DNA from: Phytophthora sp. 'mugwort'
Taxonomy: Eukaryota > Oomycota > Peronosporomycetes > Peronosporales > Peronosporaceae
Reading direction: 5' to 3'
Length of the DNA stretch: 64,000 bases
Assembly: GCA_033558025.1 (NCBI GenBank)
Contig: JAUCEF010000009.1
Span: 558,001 to 622,000, forward strand
The notes under the pieces are model-generated. The model worked only from the letters and a program-made list of their open reading frames with translations. It did not search any database and had not been told where the DNA came from. The translations under genes and the position numbers were made by a program. Below are positions 1-10,225 of this stretch, piece by piece (positions within the stretch are counted from its first letter, which is position 1; each line of letters starts with the position of its first letter).

Positions 1-777
1 ATTGTCGGCTCCAAAGCTGTGTGCTGTGAAGGGCAGACTATAGACGGTTTGCTTGTCGTTCGCGAGGGTGAACTCTGCCAATTCTCACCGTGCGGTTTGC
101 GTCCGCCTCCTGATATGTCCGTCTCATTCGCTCTTAGTGCGGGGCTTTCCGAACCACAACATGCGCGTGCCTTTTTCACCCAGCTCGAGACAGCAGGAGA
201 TCCACGGAGCTTCTTACATGTCAACGAGGCATATCATGGGTTTCTTCCCAATAATTACGTGACATCCAAGCAGCGAGAGCTTCTACAGCTTGCAAAATTA
301 CGGTCCAAAGTCACCAATGTTAGACGAACAAGCGTCTTGATGAACTGTATGGGCTCTGGCAGGGGGACTTCGGCATCAGAATCTCTTGCGTGGGCTTTAC
401 GCCGTGGAGACTGTTTCTGTATCTCCTCGTCTTGGGTTCCACCACGTCAGTCTCGACAAGACAAACAGCATGTCCGTGGCATTGTATGCGCGAAGGCGGC
501 CCTAGTATCCGTCGCGACTGCAGAGTTACTCTTCTTATCATCTGCAGATATTATGCAGAGCTTATCAGTAGAGAACCGCTCGCAGCTACACCGAAACTTG
601 CAGGATATTGCGTTGATGAAGAGCAAGCGGAAGTACCAGACAGATTTGTCGCTAATATCCCGAGGCCCACCTACCAGGAGACGGAGCTCGAATCTGCTTG
701 AGCAATTCGTGCGTGACACTCAATGGAGCAAATTCAAAGAGGAACTAGTAGAGAACGTACTCCGCGGCCGAAGATAA
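1..777 (+). CDS. Cyclic nucleotide-binding domain protein, C-terminal part (cut by window edge)
   Basis: The frame is open from base 1 to the TAA at 775-777, so the 5' end lies outside the window. The first visible residues resemble the end of a cyclic-nucleotide-binding beta roll (GQTIDGLLVVREGE). A second such unit follows: LRRGDCF at about residue 128 of the visible part, then VSVATAELLFLSSADIM, the usual way the last strands lead into the C helix. The tail is basic (PPTRRRSSN) and may be a localisation or phosphorylation segment. The family senses cAMP or cGMP in kinase regulators, channels and many protist proteins; the missing N-terminus decides which this is. The canonical phosphate-binding cassette is not clearly seen, so ligand binding is uncertain. 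Confidence 0.6.
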   Translation: MVGSKAVCCEGQTIDGLLVVREGELCQFSPCGLRPPPDMSVSFALSAGLSEPQHARAFFTQLETAGDPRSFLHVNEAYHGFLPNNYVTSKQRELLQLAKLRSKVTNVRRTSVLMNCMGSGRGTSASESLAWALRRGDCFCISSSWVPPRQSRQDKQHVRGIVCAKAALVSVATAELLFLSSADIMQSLSVENRSQLHRNLQDIALMKSKRKYQTDLSLISRGPPTRRRSSNLLEQFVRDTQWSKFKEELVENVLRGRR

Positions 778-912
778 ACCTTTCGAGGACTCCTCAATGA
801 TCAATCAATGATGCCAGAAGACGAAGCGTTGGCGAATGACACGTTCATTGTACTTCCATTCCCGAGTCTTTCGAAAATTCACTTCCCTGCACCAGTCACT
901 GAAGTGCCGGTC

Positions 913-2567
913 CTACGTTGGAACTACAAATGTCCATCCATTCATTTGTTCCGGGTAGTTCACGACCAGCCATTGCGTCAGCTCCATCTTGGGATTAACA
1001 GCACTGACCTCCTCGACTGCTTCAGTGTCGACGCCTTCATATCGGTGTTCATTCAGAAACATCACCACCTCGAAGTGTCCATGTACGATAGCTTGTGTCA
1101 TGGCGTCACGTGTACAGCCTTCACTACGATTGTAATGAAGCCATTTCACGACAGTTAATTATGCCCATTCCTAGCGGCCTTATCCATAGCCTTCGTGCTG
1201 CATCCTTCGCTTCGAGTAACATGTAGCCACTTTACGACCTCTAAATGACCATTTCCTGCTGCCCAATCCATCGCCTGCACCGTGCAGCCATCCTCTCGAT
1301 TGTAATGTAGCCATTCTAGTACATCCAGATGGTTAAAGCGAGCAGCTCCATCCATTGCCGCACTTGAGCACGCACTTCGATGGGTGTGTAACCACTTGAC
1401 AATGTCCAAATGACCTGATCGAGCTGCTGTATCCATCGCAAAGCTTGACAAGTCGTTCCACGTGTAGTTTTCACTCCACTTCACGACATCCAGAGCCGCT
1501 CTTGACTGCGCGGTACATCGTTGCAGTGTTGCATTCGTCCTCGCAGTTTTCATGTAGCCATTTGAAAACATTTAAGTGACCTTCAGTAGTGGCATTCTTC
1601 ATAATACCCACCTCCCAGCCCTGACAACCATTCTCTTTGAACCACTGCAGCACCTCCAGATGTCCATACTCAGCTGCATTTCTCGCTGCCTCACTCGTCA
1701 GTGGTAGACCCACTACACCATGGAGCCACTCTAAAACATTCAGACGTCCACCGGCTGCTGCTTCATGCATCGTGTTTAGATTTAACTTCCAATATCAAGA
1801 GAGTAAGTAAATTTCAAGAGTTCCAGCTCTCCGCATCGCGCAGCACGAGCCCAATTCGTCGTCAGGTTTTCCGTCTTGCAGTTCTCCAGGATCCACTGCA
1901 CTGTACTCCATTTGGATTCCATCTGCGCAATCCACAGCGCTGTCTCAACGTGGGCGTGCTGCGCTTCATAGAGCCACCAATGACGGCCGCGTTCCCTGCT
2001 TTCTTCGCTGCCTGCATGATTTCCTTCATACATTCCGGTCGAGGTGGTGCATTCCTCCGTAGCCACTCGACAGCCTCCGTATGTCCGTTAGTCAGCGCTC
2101 GGCACATCTCAGTTCCGCCCCAGTACGATCGATCGTAGCAATTATCGAGCAACCACTGCAGAACGTCCACATGATCCCCCGCCGCTGCCCCGTTCACTGC
2201 TTTGGTTAGGAATTCATGAGGCAAATATGTCTCCACTAGCCACCGCAGAGCATCCATTTGTCCTCCTTCTGCTGCGAACCAGTGTCGTCTGATTGAAGAA
2301 GTAGCGACGGTAGAAAGGGTCCATTGGAGCTTTCTTACTGGCAACGTACTGCATCAGGTGCAGACTGCCACAAGTCCTAAAAATCTCGGCGAGGTTCCAC
2401 GACGGAGAGAAAACGTCCAAGAACGCGTCGATACACTGCGTCACGTACGGCAACCAGACGCGATATGGCGCCAGACAGTATCTACAGACGATCTGGGCGC
2501 TGGTGAGCAGCATCGGACGCCCCGCGCGGTCACGAGCGGACCTTGAAGTCATGGTATTCTTTTTCAA
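913..2567 (-). pseudogene. Ankyrin-repeat protein pseudogene
   Basis: Reading the minus strand from 2567 gives a start-like segment and then ankyrin-type repeats of the oomycete form, e.g. GHLEVVKWLH and DGAARFNHLDVLEWLH, which is a large paralogous family in Phytophthora. The coding sense moves through six frame pieces: 2567-~2290, ~2290-1970, ~1970-1782, 1770-~1500, ~1500-1155 and 1149-913. There are stops at 1782 and 1155, and at least three frame changes that short introns do not explain. It is therefore a decayed copy. Its start lies 103 bp from the LAMTOR2 start, in divergent orientation. Ankyrin proteins are interaction scaffolds; no partner can be inferred. Confidence 0.85.
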
Positions 2568-2616
2568 CGGATTTGGAAATATGCATTCTAAATTAGATAT
2601 TGATAAAGCTAAATTC

Positions 2617-2626
2617 AGTCATTCAG
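2617..2626 (+). promoter_or_regulatory. Possible oomycete initiator (Inr) of LAMTOR2
   Basis: The sequence GTCATTCAGATT fits the oomycete Inr (YCAYTYY) and lies about 48 bp before the ATG at 2671, a normal oomycete leader length. The stretch after it holds a small AATACG-type repeat. Match by eye only. Confidence 0.35.
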
Positions 2627-2670
2627 ATTCAAATACGAATACAAATACGAATACCGGTATCAGTCAAAAG

Positions 2671-3372
2671 ATGTTGCGTGCCAAGGTGCTGCCAGAGGTG
2701 CTGGGCCAGATCGTGGGCGACGGCGTCACCGCCTGCATGTGCGTACTGGATCTACACAACCTGTTCCTTTTTGTGATACTGAAACTGCAAGTTGTAGCTC
2801 TCAGTTCGCTCTGGGTCGAAAATTACGCGTCCTGTAAGCACCGGTTCCACTTATTCTGATGTCCCCCGTCTTCTCTCTGTATGCAGGCTGATGACGCTGG
2901 AGGGCGCGCTCGTAGGCTCTGTCGGCGACGGAGAGGCTGTGGACCACAAGGTGGTGGGCGCCATTGCCTCCCATACGTGGGGAGAGTACCTACATGCCGG
3001 CAAAGAGGCCAACCCCACGGGGGATCTGCGCACGATGCTTGTGGAGCTGGAGGCAAGCTTTATTCACGACGTTTTGCAGGTTATTCGCTGTTGTTATAAG
3101 AATATGATAGCTGAGAAGTGTCGTGTTGTTATGTGGTGCAGCGTGGTCGTCTGGCAATGACGGTGGCGGGCAAAAACTTTCTGCTGTGTGCGTACTCGAG
3201 CACGGATGCGCCGGCAGGACTCCTCAAGGCGAAGGTGACGATGACGTGGAGTTGAGTGACGGTAGTGGGACTAGTTGTTGACGATCTGGTGGGGATGTTT
3301 TGGTCTTATGTGGAGCAGGTGGAGACGTTGGGGGTGTACTTGTCGGCGTCGCTGGACCAGATCGAAATGTAA
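2671..3372 (+). CDS. LAMTOR2: Ragulator complex subunit LAMTOR2 (Roadblock/LC7 fold), four exons
   Basis: Exons are 2671-2738, 2887-3079, 3142-3234 and 3319-3372, giving 135 residues (animal LAMTOR2 has about 125). The spliced product begins MLRAKVLPEVLGQI, like the animal protein's MLRPKVLTQVLSQ. It then shows GVTACMLMTLEGALVG, AIASHTWGEY, RGRLAMTVAGKNFLLCAY, and GLLKAK followed by VETLGVYL, all in the family order. Introns are 148, 62 and 84 nt with GT-AG ends and keep the frame. LAMTOR2 pairs with LAMTOR3 in Ragulator, which holds Rag GTPases and mTORC1 (and MAPK scaffolding) on late endosomes or lysosomes. The last intron is inferred from alignment; without it the frame would stop at 3253 and lose the conserved C-terminal helix. 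Confidence 0.85.
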
Positions 3373-3574
3373 TCATCGACTACAGTAAGCTTCTCTAATT
3401 CATTCAGTTCAAGACCCCTACCTTGAAGACGAAGAGTGAGAAGTGCATCGTGCGAGGCTTGTTTGTTGTAATGGTGATGATGTTTGTATTGAGAATGGGG
3501 TCATCTGCCATAAAGGCGACTTCTATGCGCTACCAAACAAAACTAGAATCTACAAGTCTTGCTCCAAAAATCCG

Positions 3575-6367
3575 TTACTTGGTCAAACGGAAATCGTCCA
3601 GCGTCTTGCCACCAAGCTGATCAAGACGTTTCTCGAGCCAGAGCTGCGTAGCGGGGGTCAGGCCGCCGTCCATAGATTCCAAAATCTGCAGCAGCCGGCG
3701 GAGCTCCGGGAAGTTATTCGAGTCTAGGAGCTGTGCCAACAGAGGTACAACCGTCTTGCCGAGAGGTTCCACGCCGTACAAGTTGTACCAGTCTTGCAGG
3801 AAGCCAATAAGATCCTCGATAGTCACGGGTGCATCTGAGCCTAGCAACAAAGTCCGTGCTGCCGCTGCACTTTCAGCACTAAGTTTATCATCGTCACCGT
3901 CCAGTTTCAGAGCCGCACTGAGTCCAAGTTCCAGGTCGATGGCATCCCGGTCTGACACATTCAGCAATGCAGAGAGCTCAGAGTCTAGCGCTTTCTCAGC
4001 TGCTGCGTCTATGGACTCCTCGTCTCCGTTCTCCTCGTCGACTTCGTTTTCAGCCTCTGTGTTGTCGTCACCTTCCTCTTCAGTATTAACCATAGTGTAA
4101 GGTTCCCCGTTCGGCGAAGCATTACGCTGATGCAGCAGGCCAAGCGAAATACGATGAATAGCTTCCTTGGACGGCTTCATGCCTGCATTGTGCATTTCTT
4201 GCAACAGTGAGTGAGCGCCGCGCACGTCCAGGCTCGTCACGCGTTGGAAGATGAGCTGGTCATATTCGCGGTGGGCTAGTTGTTGGGTGCCCAACAACCG
4301 CTGCTGCTGACGTACGATAGCGTCCGTCTCCTCTTCGCGCCAGAATCGCACGGCAGCGCATACAGCGTGCTCGAAGAATTTGGTTAATTTCTCGCGAGTC
4401 TCCGGGTCTTGCACATCGAAGCCACCAATTTTCACGGTTCCAGAGACCGAATTGACCAGCTGAAAGACGCGATGCATCATGTGAGGGCTCACATGCTTCT
4501 GTCGCTGTGCGAGACGCCTATCCAAGCGCCGAGCGGACTTCATGTACTGCTCCATGAGTTTAATGCTCACATCCAGGTCGTCTTCCACGTCGAAGCCCGA
4601 GTCCAGCAGCTTGCCCAGCACATAATCCACCGTTTTGTCCGCACGTTTCAAATACTCCTTGATCAGCACCTGATTAGCCTTGAGGACACGCGCGTTATCA
4701 TGTCGCCACTCGAGCGTAGTAGCTCTCCTGGCCTCCTGTTCGACAATCTGGTTTGCTCTGCTCTGTTGGCTCAGCAGCTCACGCATCTCGTCTTCGTTCA
4801 GCTTTGCGTCTTTCGCATTCATTTTGCCCTTAATTTCGTCAATAGTTTTCTGAGCCTTGGTCAGCTTACGCATAACACGTTCATACATCTGCCGCATCTC
4901 GACCACCCGCGGAGACGTTGCCACATCCCGACCTCCTGCACGCGCCAACGAGTCCTCACGCGAGAGCATCAGAACGTCCACTAACGACCACGGGAAGATC
5001 TCCAATGCCGTCAGGAATGGCTGCTTGGAAATAACAGCCTTCTCGCCCTCGGCAACTGAAGGAGCTCGGTCAACGTACTCATCGAGGATTCTTTTCATCG
5101 GGGCAATGAGACCGCAAGCAGCTGCAGCCTTGACGCGCATCGTGTAGACATCATCGTACTGCGTAGCTGTAGCATAGTTAAACTTGGGAAAAGCTTGGGA
5201 AAGCTGCTTGTCGACGAACACGAACACCTTCCGCAGTTGGTCGACGTCTCTTTTGTACACGCTTGCCGACAACGAGCTGAAACGTTCAGTGCTGGAGTGC
5301 ACAATAGCCTTCATAGCATTAACCCAGAGCATGTGCACGTGGTCACTGGCAGAAGCTGAAGTCGAAGTGCTGAGCTCGTCAACAAGATTCGAGTCCAGCA
5401 GCTGACTCAGCGTGGCTGGGATCTCATTCCAACGCGCGCCCAGCAGCAGCGCCTCGTACGTCTCCACATCCACCACGAGATCACGTGCCACCATCAGCTG
5501 CAGCATACGGGAGAACTTGACACCATTGTCCGCGTATACCCGCAGCGCCTCGTTGTAGGGCAGCGTGGACCTCTTGACCTTCAGCTCCTTCGCGTTCCGC
5601 GCGCTAAGCGTGCGCTCATACTTGTCGAGCTGCGCCTCGATCCCAGCAATGAGCCGCATATGGAACAGTGCGAACTCCTTCTCCGTCTTAAGCTGTAGCG
5701 GACGCTCCTCACGCTCCACGATGCTCATGATCTCGCGCTCCCACATGTCGTCGGTCACGTCCTTCAGCAGTTCCCGCAGATCCTCCACGGACGTCTGTTT
5801 GGGGCCATAGATGAGCTGCAACGCTACGTTGCGGACAAGGTACTGGTGCATGCGCTCCGTGGGGTTGAAGCCGAGCTGCTGCATCTGCTGCGTCAGTTCC
5901 GTGGCCAGCTCAAACTGCCGCTGTTTGGAGGCGATGGCCACGCCACTCTCGTAAGCTCGCTTCACCTCCTCACTGAGCTGCGCGACCTTATACTGTGCCT
6001 GCAGCGTCTGCACGTCGCGCAGCCAAAGCGACAGCGCCTCGGACGGAGTCACGTACGCCTCATTGTCGTCATAAAGCGAGTTGCATCGCACCTTCAGCAT
6101 CGCCACGATGCTCCCACGCTGTTCTTCAGTCAATTGCGGGGATGAATCTGCTGTGGCCGCTGGAATCTCACTGGAGGCGTCGACGGAGGCGAAAGAGCGC
6201 ATGATCAACTGAAGAGCAGGAAAGCACAGGATGCGGCGCGAGTTCTGCAGCGAAGACGATCGCGTTGTAAGCAGCAGCGCGGCGCGAGATTCAGAAGACG
6301 AGGATCGGCGAGCACCACGCCAGCGGGGCAGCGCCGCAGTACGGCGCAGACGCAGCGCGCGATGCAT
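3575..6367 (-). CDS. Mitochondrial PPR-like helical-repeat protein, function unknown
   Basis: A single 930-codon exon. The first 55 residues are rich in Arg, Ser and Leu and lack acidic residues, a typical mitochondrial presequence; a second Met (M56, MRSFASVDASSE) could be an internal start. The body is almost all alpha-helical. Two stretches look like pentatricopeptide motifs: residues about 138-175 (ending TQQMQQLGFNPT) and about 695-730 (SLLQEMHNAGMKPSKEA). An acidic, low-complexity patch lies near residues 785-815. PPR proteins bind organellar RNA in processing or translation, so an organellar RNA or ribosome role is likely but inferred. It is convergent with LAMTOR2 (202 bp apart) and divergent from the RING gene. 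Confidence 0.65.
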   Translation of the reverse strand: MHRALRLRRTAALPRWRGARRSSSSESRAALLLTTRSSSLQNSRRILCFPALQLIMRSFASVDASSEIPAATADSSPQLTEEQRGSIVAMLKVRCNSLYDDNEAYVTPSEALSLWLRDVQTLQAQYKVAQLSEEVKRAYESGVAIASKQRQFELATELTQQMQQLGFNPTERMHQYLVRNVALQLIYGPKQTSVEDLRELLKDVTDDMWEREIMSIVEREERPLQLKTEKEFALFHMRLIAGIEAQLDKYERTLSARNAKELKVKRSTLPYNEALRVYADNGVKFSRMLQLMVARDLVVDVETYEALLLGARWNEIPATLSQLLDSNLVDELSTSTSASASDHVHMLWVNAMKAIVHSSTERFSSLSASVYKRDVDQLRKVFVFVDKQLSQAFPKFNYATATQYDDVYTMRVKAAAACGLIAPMKRILDEYVDRAPSVAEGEKAVISKQPFLTALEIFPWSLVDVLMLSREDSLARAGGRDVATSPRVVEMRQMYERVMRKLTKAQKTIDEIKGKMNAKDAKLNEDEMRELLSQQSRANQIVEQEARRATTLEWRHDNARVLKANQVLIKEYLKRADKTVDYVLGKLLDSGFDVEDDLDVSIKLMEQYMKSARRLDRRLAQRQKHVSPHMMHRVFQLVNSVSGTVKIGGFDVQDPETREKLTKFFEHAVCAAVRFWREEETDAIVRQQQRLLGTQQLAHREYDQLIFQRVTSLDVRGAHSLLQEMHNAGMKPSKEAIHRISLGLLHQRNASPNGEPYTMVNTEEEGDDNTEAENEVDEENGDEESIDAAAEKALDSELSALLNVSDRDAIDLELGLSAALKLDGDDDKLSAESAAAARTLLLGSDAPVTIEDLIGFLQDWYNLYGVEPLGKTVVPLLAQLLDSNNFPELRRLLQILESMDGGLTPATQLWLEKRLDQLGGKTLDDFRLTK

Positions 6368-6694
6368 CTCTCTCTTCCCAGCCAGACGATTAGGGAGATC
6401 GTAAAGCTGAGGTGGTCAGTCAGTGTACCCCCTAGCATGTACCCAATTACGTTGACGGGGTACTCTTCGCATCCTGACTTGACGTTTGTATGGTGCAGTT
6501 TAAAATTCAATTTGTCGCTTGACCCTGTTATAGCTGTTCTCAAAGTCTCGGTAAGCTGATATATATCTGTTTGTATCTATTTAATAAGTAGATATTACGA
6601 CTTTACGACATGCTCGATTGCTTTTATACGTGTGCACTCCCACGTTCGTGTCTACTTGCGAACAACGGAAATTACTCAAGGCAACCACGGTTAA
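6368..6694. promoter_or_regulatory. Divergent intergenic region
   Basis: About 330 bp separate the starts of the mitochondrial protein (minus) and the RING ligase (plus), so both promoters must lie here. A weak initiator-like GCACTCC occurs about 60 bp before the RING start. I see no other recognisable element. Confidence 0.4.
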
Positions 6695-7962
6695 ATGGCG
6701 CTCACTAGGTCGCGGGCGTCGACGGCGCCACTGGCGTCTCATGCGCCTCCTGTCAGCTCCTTGTCCATACCCATCCGGTTCCAGTGTCCCTTGTGTCTGG
6801 ATGTGCTCCGACGCCCTATCCAGCTGCCCTGCTGCCACCGTTATCTCTGGTACTAGAGGAAATCCCATAATTTGTCATGAACTCTTTGACTTATTTTACC
6901 CCGTGTCTGCCAAACAGCATGGAGTGTTTCGAGCGCGGGCTGGAGCTTACCAGCGTCAACTGCGGTTTCTGTCGCCGCCGCGTCGTCGGCTTCGCGCGCA
7001 CCAAGCAGTACAAGGTGGACGAGGCCATGTGGATGGCTATCAAGACCCACTGTCCGTTCCTGGGTGACATCTCGGACGACCGGGAGCCGCTTATCGAGTT
7101 CTTCGATGAGGACGCCCCACCGCTGCACCATAGCAGCGAGGACCACCCCACGGCGAGCCAGGAGAGCTCCGGAGAGCTCAAGGCGTTTTACGAGCGTCAG
7201 CTTCGCGAGCATCAGTCGCAAGTGCAGGATGCGGAGCAGCGCGCGTTGCAGCAGACGATCGATTTTCTGCAGAATGATCCGGAGTTCAAGGCGTCTCTAG
7301 CGGCGTCGTCGTCGTCTCCAGCTTCTTCGACGTCGTCCTCGTCATCGTCAGGCCTCAAACTGTCCGGAACGAACCATGGGGCCAAGAAGAAGATGAAAGT
7401 GTCGGCTACACCGATGGCGACGAGGAGTTCGAGCCACCGGCCGGCTACTCGCTCGGGGTCGAACGCTATTAATGAGAAGCAGCCGAAGCTGGACAACTTT
7501 TTCGGATCCAGGCGGGCCACTTCAAGTCACTCAGGATACTCTGGACAGAATTTGCGTCGCGCACATTCGACAAGTGTCGGTCTATCGCCACCGCGTGCGC
7601 ACGCGCACCTGAAGATTGACGAGCCGCACACGAAGTACTTCCTCCGCAGCGCTTCGCACAGTCCGACTCCGACCAAAGAGCGACGGCGACAACCTGTTAA
7701 AGGACGCAAGCCGTTTCTTCAGCTCACGCTCGATACGACCATTTCTCCGGTTGCATTGCATACCCGCAGCCAAGATTTTAAGCGGGCAAACTCAGTGGAC
7801 TCGGAGTCAGAGCCGGCGAAGATGCTAACGCGCCAAAGTCGACGGCGGAGCTCCTGGAAGTGTGCTCAATGTACCTACACGAATACGTGCTTCGACAGTC
7901 GATGCAGCATGTGCCGTAGTCTGCCTCCTCCTGACGCTTATGCTTCCCTCAACTCGCAGTAA
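6695..7962 (+). CDS. RNF168-like RING E3 ubiquitin ligase with PIP box and RanBP2/NZF zinc finger
   Basis: Exons are 6695-6849 and 6918-7962, giving 399 residues; the 68-nt intron splits Cys52 inside the RING. Zinc ligands are C31, C34, C46 or C47, H48, C52, C55, C67 and C70. The RING tail (NCGFCRRRVVGFART, then MWMAIKTHCP) closely follows RNF168/RNF169. A charged helix (about 137-176, GELKAFYERQLREHQ...) sits where RNF168 has its ubiquitin-binding UMI. A perfect PIP box, QPKLDNFF (Q240, L243, F246, F247), is followed by basic residues. Lys/Arg-rich NLS-like patches precede it. The C-terminus is an RanBP2/NZF finger (W365, C367, C370, N374, C381, C384). RNF168 ubiquitinates H2A at DNA breaks; the PIP box suggests PCNA binding at replication forks (inferred). 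Confidence 0.8.
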
Positions 7963-8021
7963 TTTAAAAAGTGTTGTTCATTCACGTGCTGCCGTAAAGC
8001 TCCCGTTCGATAGGAAAAACC

Positions 8022-9966
8022 TTACTGCGTCTTCGTTGTCTTCACTGCACGTTTGGGTTTTCTTGTGGCACAGCACCATGATACAACACGATAAGCAATG
8101 ATAGTGTAGAGTAAGGCAATCAGTAGCCCAATGAAACAAAGAGTCCTCGGTGTCGACGCGTCGATGATGGACTGCACGCGACGCTGATATGCTTCATCAT
8201 AAGGTTCCGTGACAGTTTGGTCCCAGGTGAGGCTGCCGTCAGCAGTAAACTCGAGAATTCTGCAAACAAAAGAAATCGTTAGTTGATTCACTCTACGCGC
8301 AGGATCTTGGCAGCTACGCTTACCCATAATTCCGGCCCAGAAACACGCGCTCATACTCGATATACCATGGCGAGCTGCAAGGCAGAAATGAAGAGAGAAG
8401 CGGAATATACCGAGCCCACCAATACGCAATCTCGAATACTGGCGTAAGTTGTGTGATCAAGTAGTAGTACGGGATCAATTTGGTGTCCTGAATTGATGTC
8501 GAGCCGTTCGTGACCCCACTAGTGATCAGCTGATCCAAGCAGCCAGAATTAGTCCCGCAAACGCGTGTGTGAGCCAACATGTGCAGATCTCCACTGACAA
8601 GCAGTCGCACCAGCGGTGATGACTCGTCATTAGTCTCAAGTTTCCTTTGCTCGTTGTATCCTTGAAATAAATTGAAAAGGTCCTCCAATCCAGATCGCTG
8701 CTCTGCCATGCCGGGGTACGTTTCGTGCTCAATAGTGTAAGCTATCGCCGCGGAGACTGCTGACTGGAAAAACAAAGGCATGCTGGCAAACACGACTGCA
8801 GTGCTCTGATCCTCCTCGCTCCACGAATGAAGTTTTTCATCTAGAAATTGCCTCTGCTCGTCACCTACTAGCTTCGGTAGATCCTCCTCTTGGGACGCGT
8901 TGAAAAAGCTGCGCTCGTAACGTACATCAAGGAAAAGTAGTTTGAGTTGCTGGAGTTCCACCGCAAAGTATATCGGATACGTGCGCATGATGTCACCAAG
9001 TGCATCTTCAAGAAAATCCATGCTGCCCCAAGGAAACTCATGATATAGCTGATACTGGAACTCGTAGTAGGCTTGCAATCCAGCTCGGCAATGCAGCTGG
9101 AGCGCCACAAGTCTCTCGCGTTCAGTCTCGCTCAACAACGGATTCAGAAGGTCTTGGAATGTCTTCTGCACCAGCTCAAAGTTGAAATTGTTAATGATCT
9201 CGTGGTCGTCGGGGAGCATCCAATGCGCTCCGATGCGCAGCACGCGCTGTGCTACTTTCCTCCCGAATGTTTTCCTGTAAATATTTCGGAATTGATCCAG
9301 TATAGCGACATATCTTGTGCGCCGCTTCTTGGCGTCCGCCATCCTGTTCAGTGGAAGAGGTATTATCTTGATACTGAGCTCTCCTGCATCTGCGTATATC
9401 TGATCGCCTATATGTGCCATGCCAAAGTGCACTGACGGCGACCCCGAGGCGTCATCGTGCGCTTCGACGTCGCTAGCAATGCGTTCCATCAGCACGTCGT
9501 CGTGGTCGTCTACAAAGCGGTCGCAGGACACGACAATTACGCGGTCTGTCCAAGCTATTCCATCACTCTTTGCTCGCGCCGTGTGGAACATGACCGTCGC
9601 CGTCTGTTCCGGTTCGTCCACCACGAACTGCACCACGTATCTCCGTCCTGGCGCCAGATCTCGTAACGCTATCACTCTCGGACGCGCTGCAACACCTGAC
9701 AGAGGCAATTTCACTGTCCGATTCGCTGTACAATTTGCTATCTCGTCAAGTGTCGTCGCCATTGTTTCGTGCACTCGGACGAGCAGTTTCGTGGAGGATG
9801 GCGGCACTTGGTCGTACAGGATGCGCGCCGACGAGGACGTCACCTCCCCCACGATCAGTAGCATCGAATCTACGATGTCTCTAGTGATGGATTGACCGTT
9901 TGCCCAGACTACGGCCGCGTGGATACAAGCGCCCAGCAGCAGCATCGACCGGTGACTTCTAATCAT
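8022..9966 (-). CDS. Secreted or membrane-anchored PhoD-like metallophosphatase
   Basis: Exons are 9966-8324 and 8259-8022 (64-nt intron, GTAAGC donor), giving 626 residues. The N-terminus is a signal peptide (LLLGACIHAAVVWA). Metallophosphatase motifs appear in order: SCDR (147-150), HIGDQIYAD (185-193), LPDDHE (251-256) and SGDLHMLAH (458-466), as in the PhoD/alkaline phosphatase D group. A hydrophobic helix near the C-terminus (LCFIGLLIALLYTIIAY) is followed by a basic tail, so the enzyme probably faces the cell exterior or a lumen. Bases 8375-8425 look like an extra 51-nt intron that keeps the frame, so isoforms of 609 and 626 residues are possible. PhoD enzymes cleave phosphodiesters and phosphomonoesters; the substrate is unknown. 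It is convergent with the RING gene, 59 bp away. Confidence 0.8.
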
Positions 9967-9978
9967 TGTCTAATGAGC
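9966..9978 (-). promoter_or_regulatory. Oomycete initiator upstream of the PhoD-like gene
   Basis: On the minus strand GCTCATTAGACA ends right at the first ATG. If the A of CATT is the transcription start, the ATG at 9966 has only about 8 nt of leader. The next in-frame ATG at 9945 (MLLLGACIH) may then be the working start; it leaves the signal peptide intact. Confidence 0.45.
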
Positions 9979-10225
9979 AGGGTTCAATATCACTTGTGGG
10001 GTAGGTACATAAAACACGGTCCACAATCCATGAACATGTAGTTGTGTTCAACACATAGGGGAAGCTTTAGCACATAACGCGACAACACGCATTCGCTTAC
10101 GCTGCTGCTGACTGGGAGGCTGCCTGCTCGCTAAGCTTCGCTTTCTACACAATATGGTCTCGTTTCATAGATATCTGTTACCTCCACACGGACGTGGGGC
10201 CTGTTCACGCATTAGTCGCCGTCGA

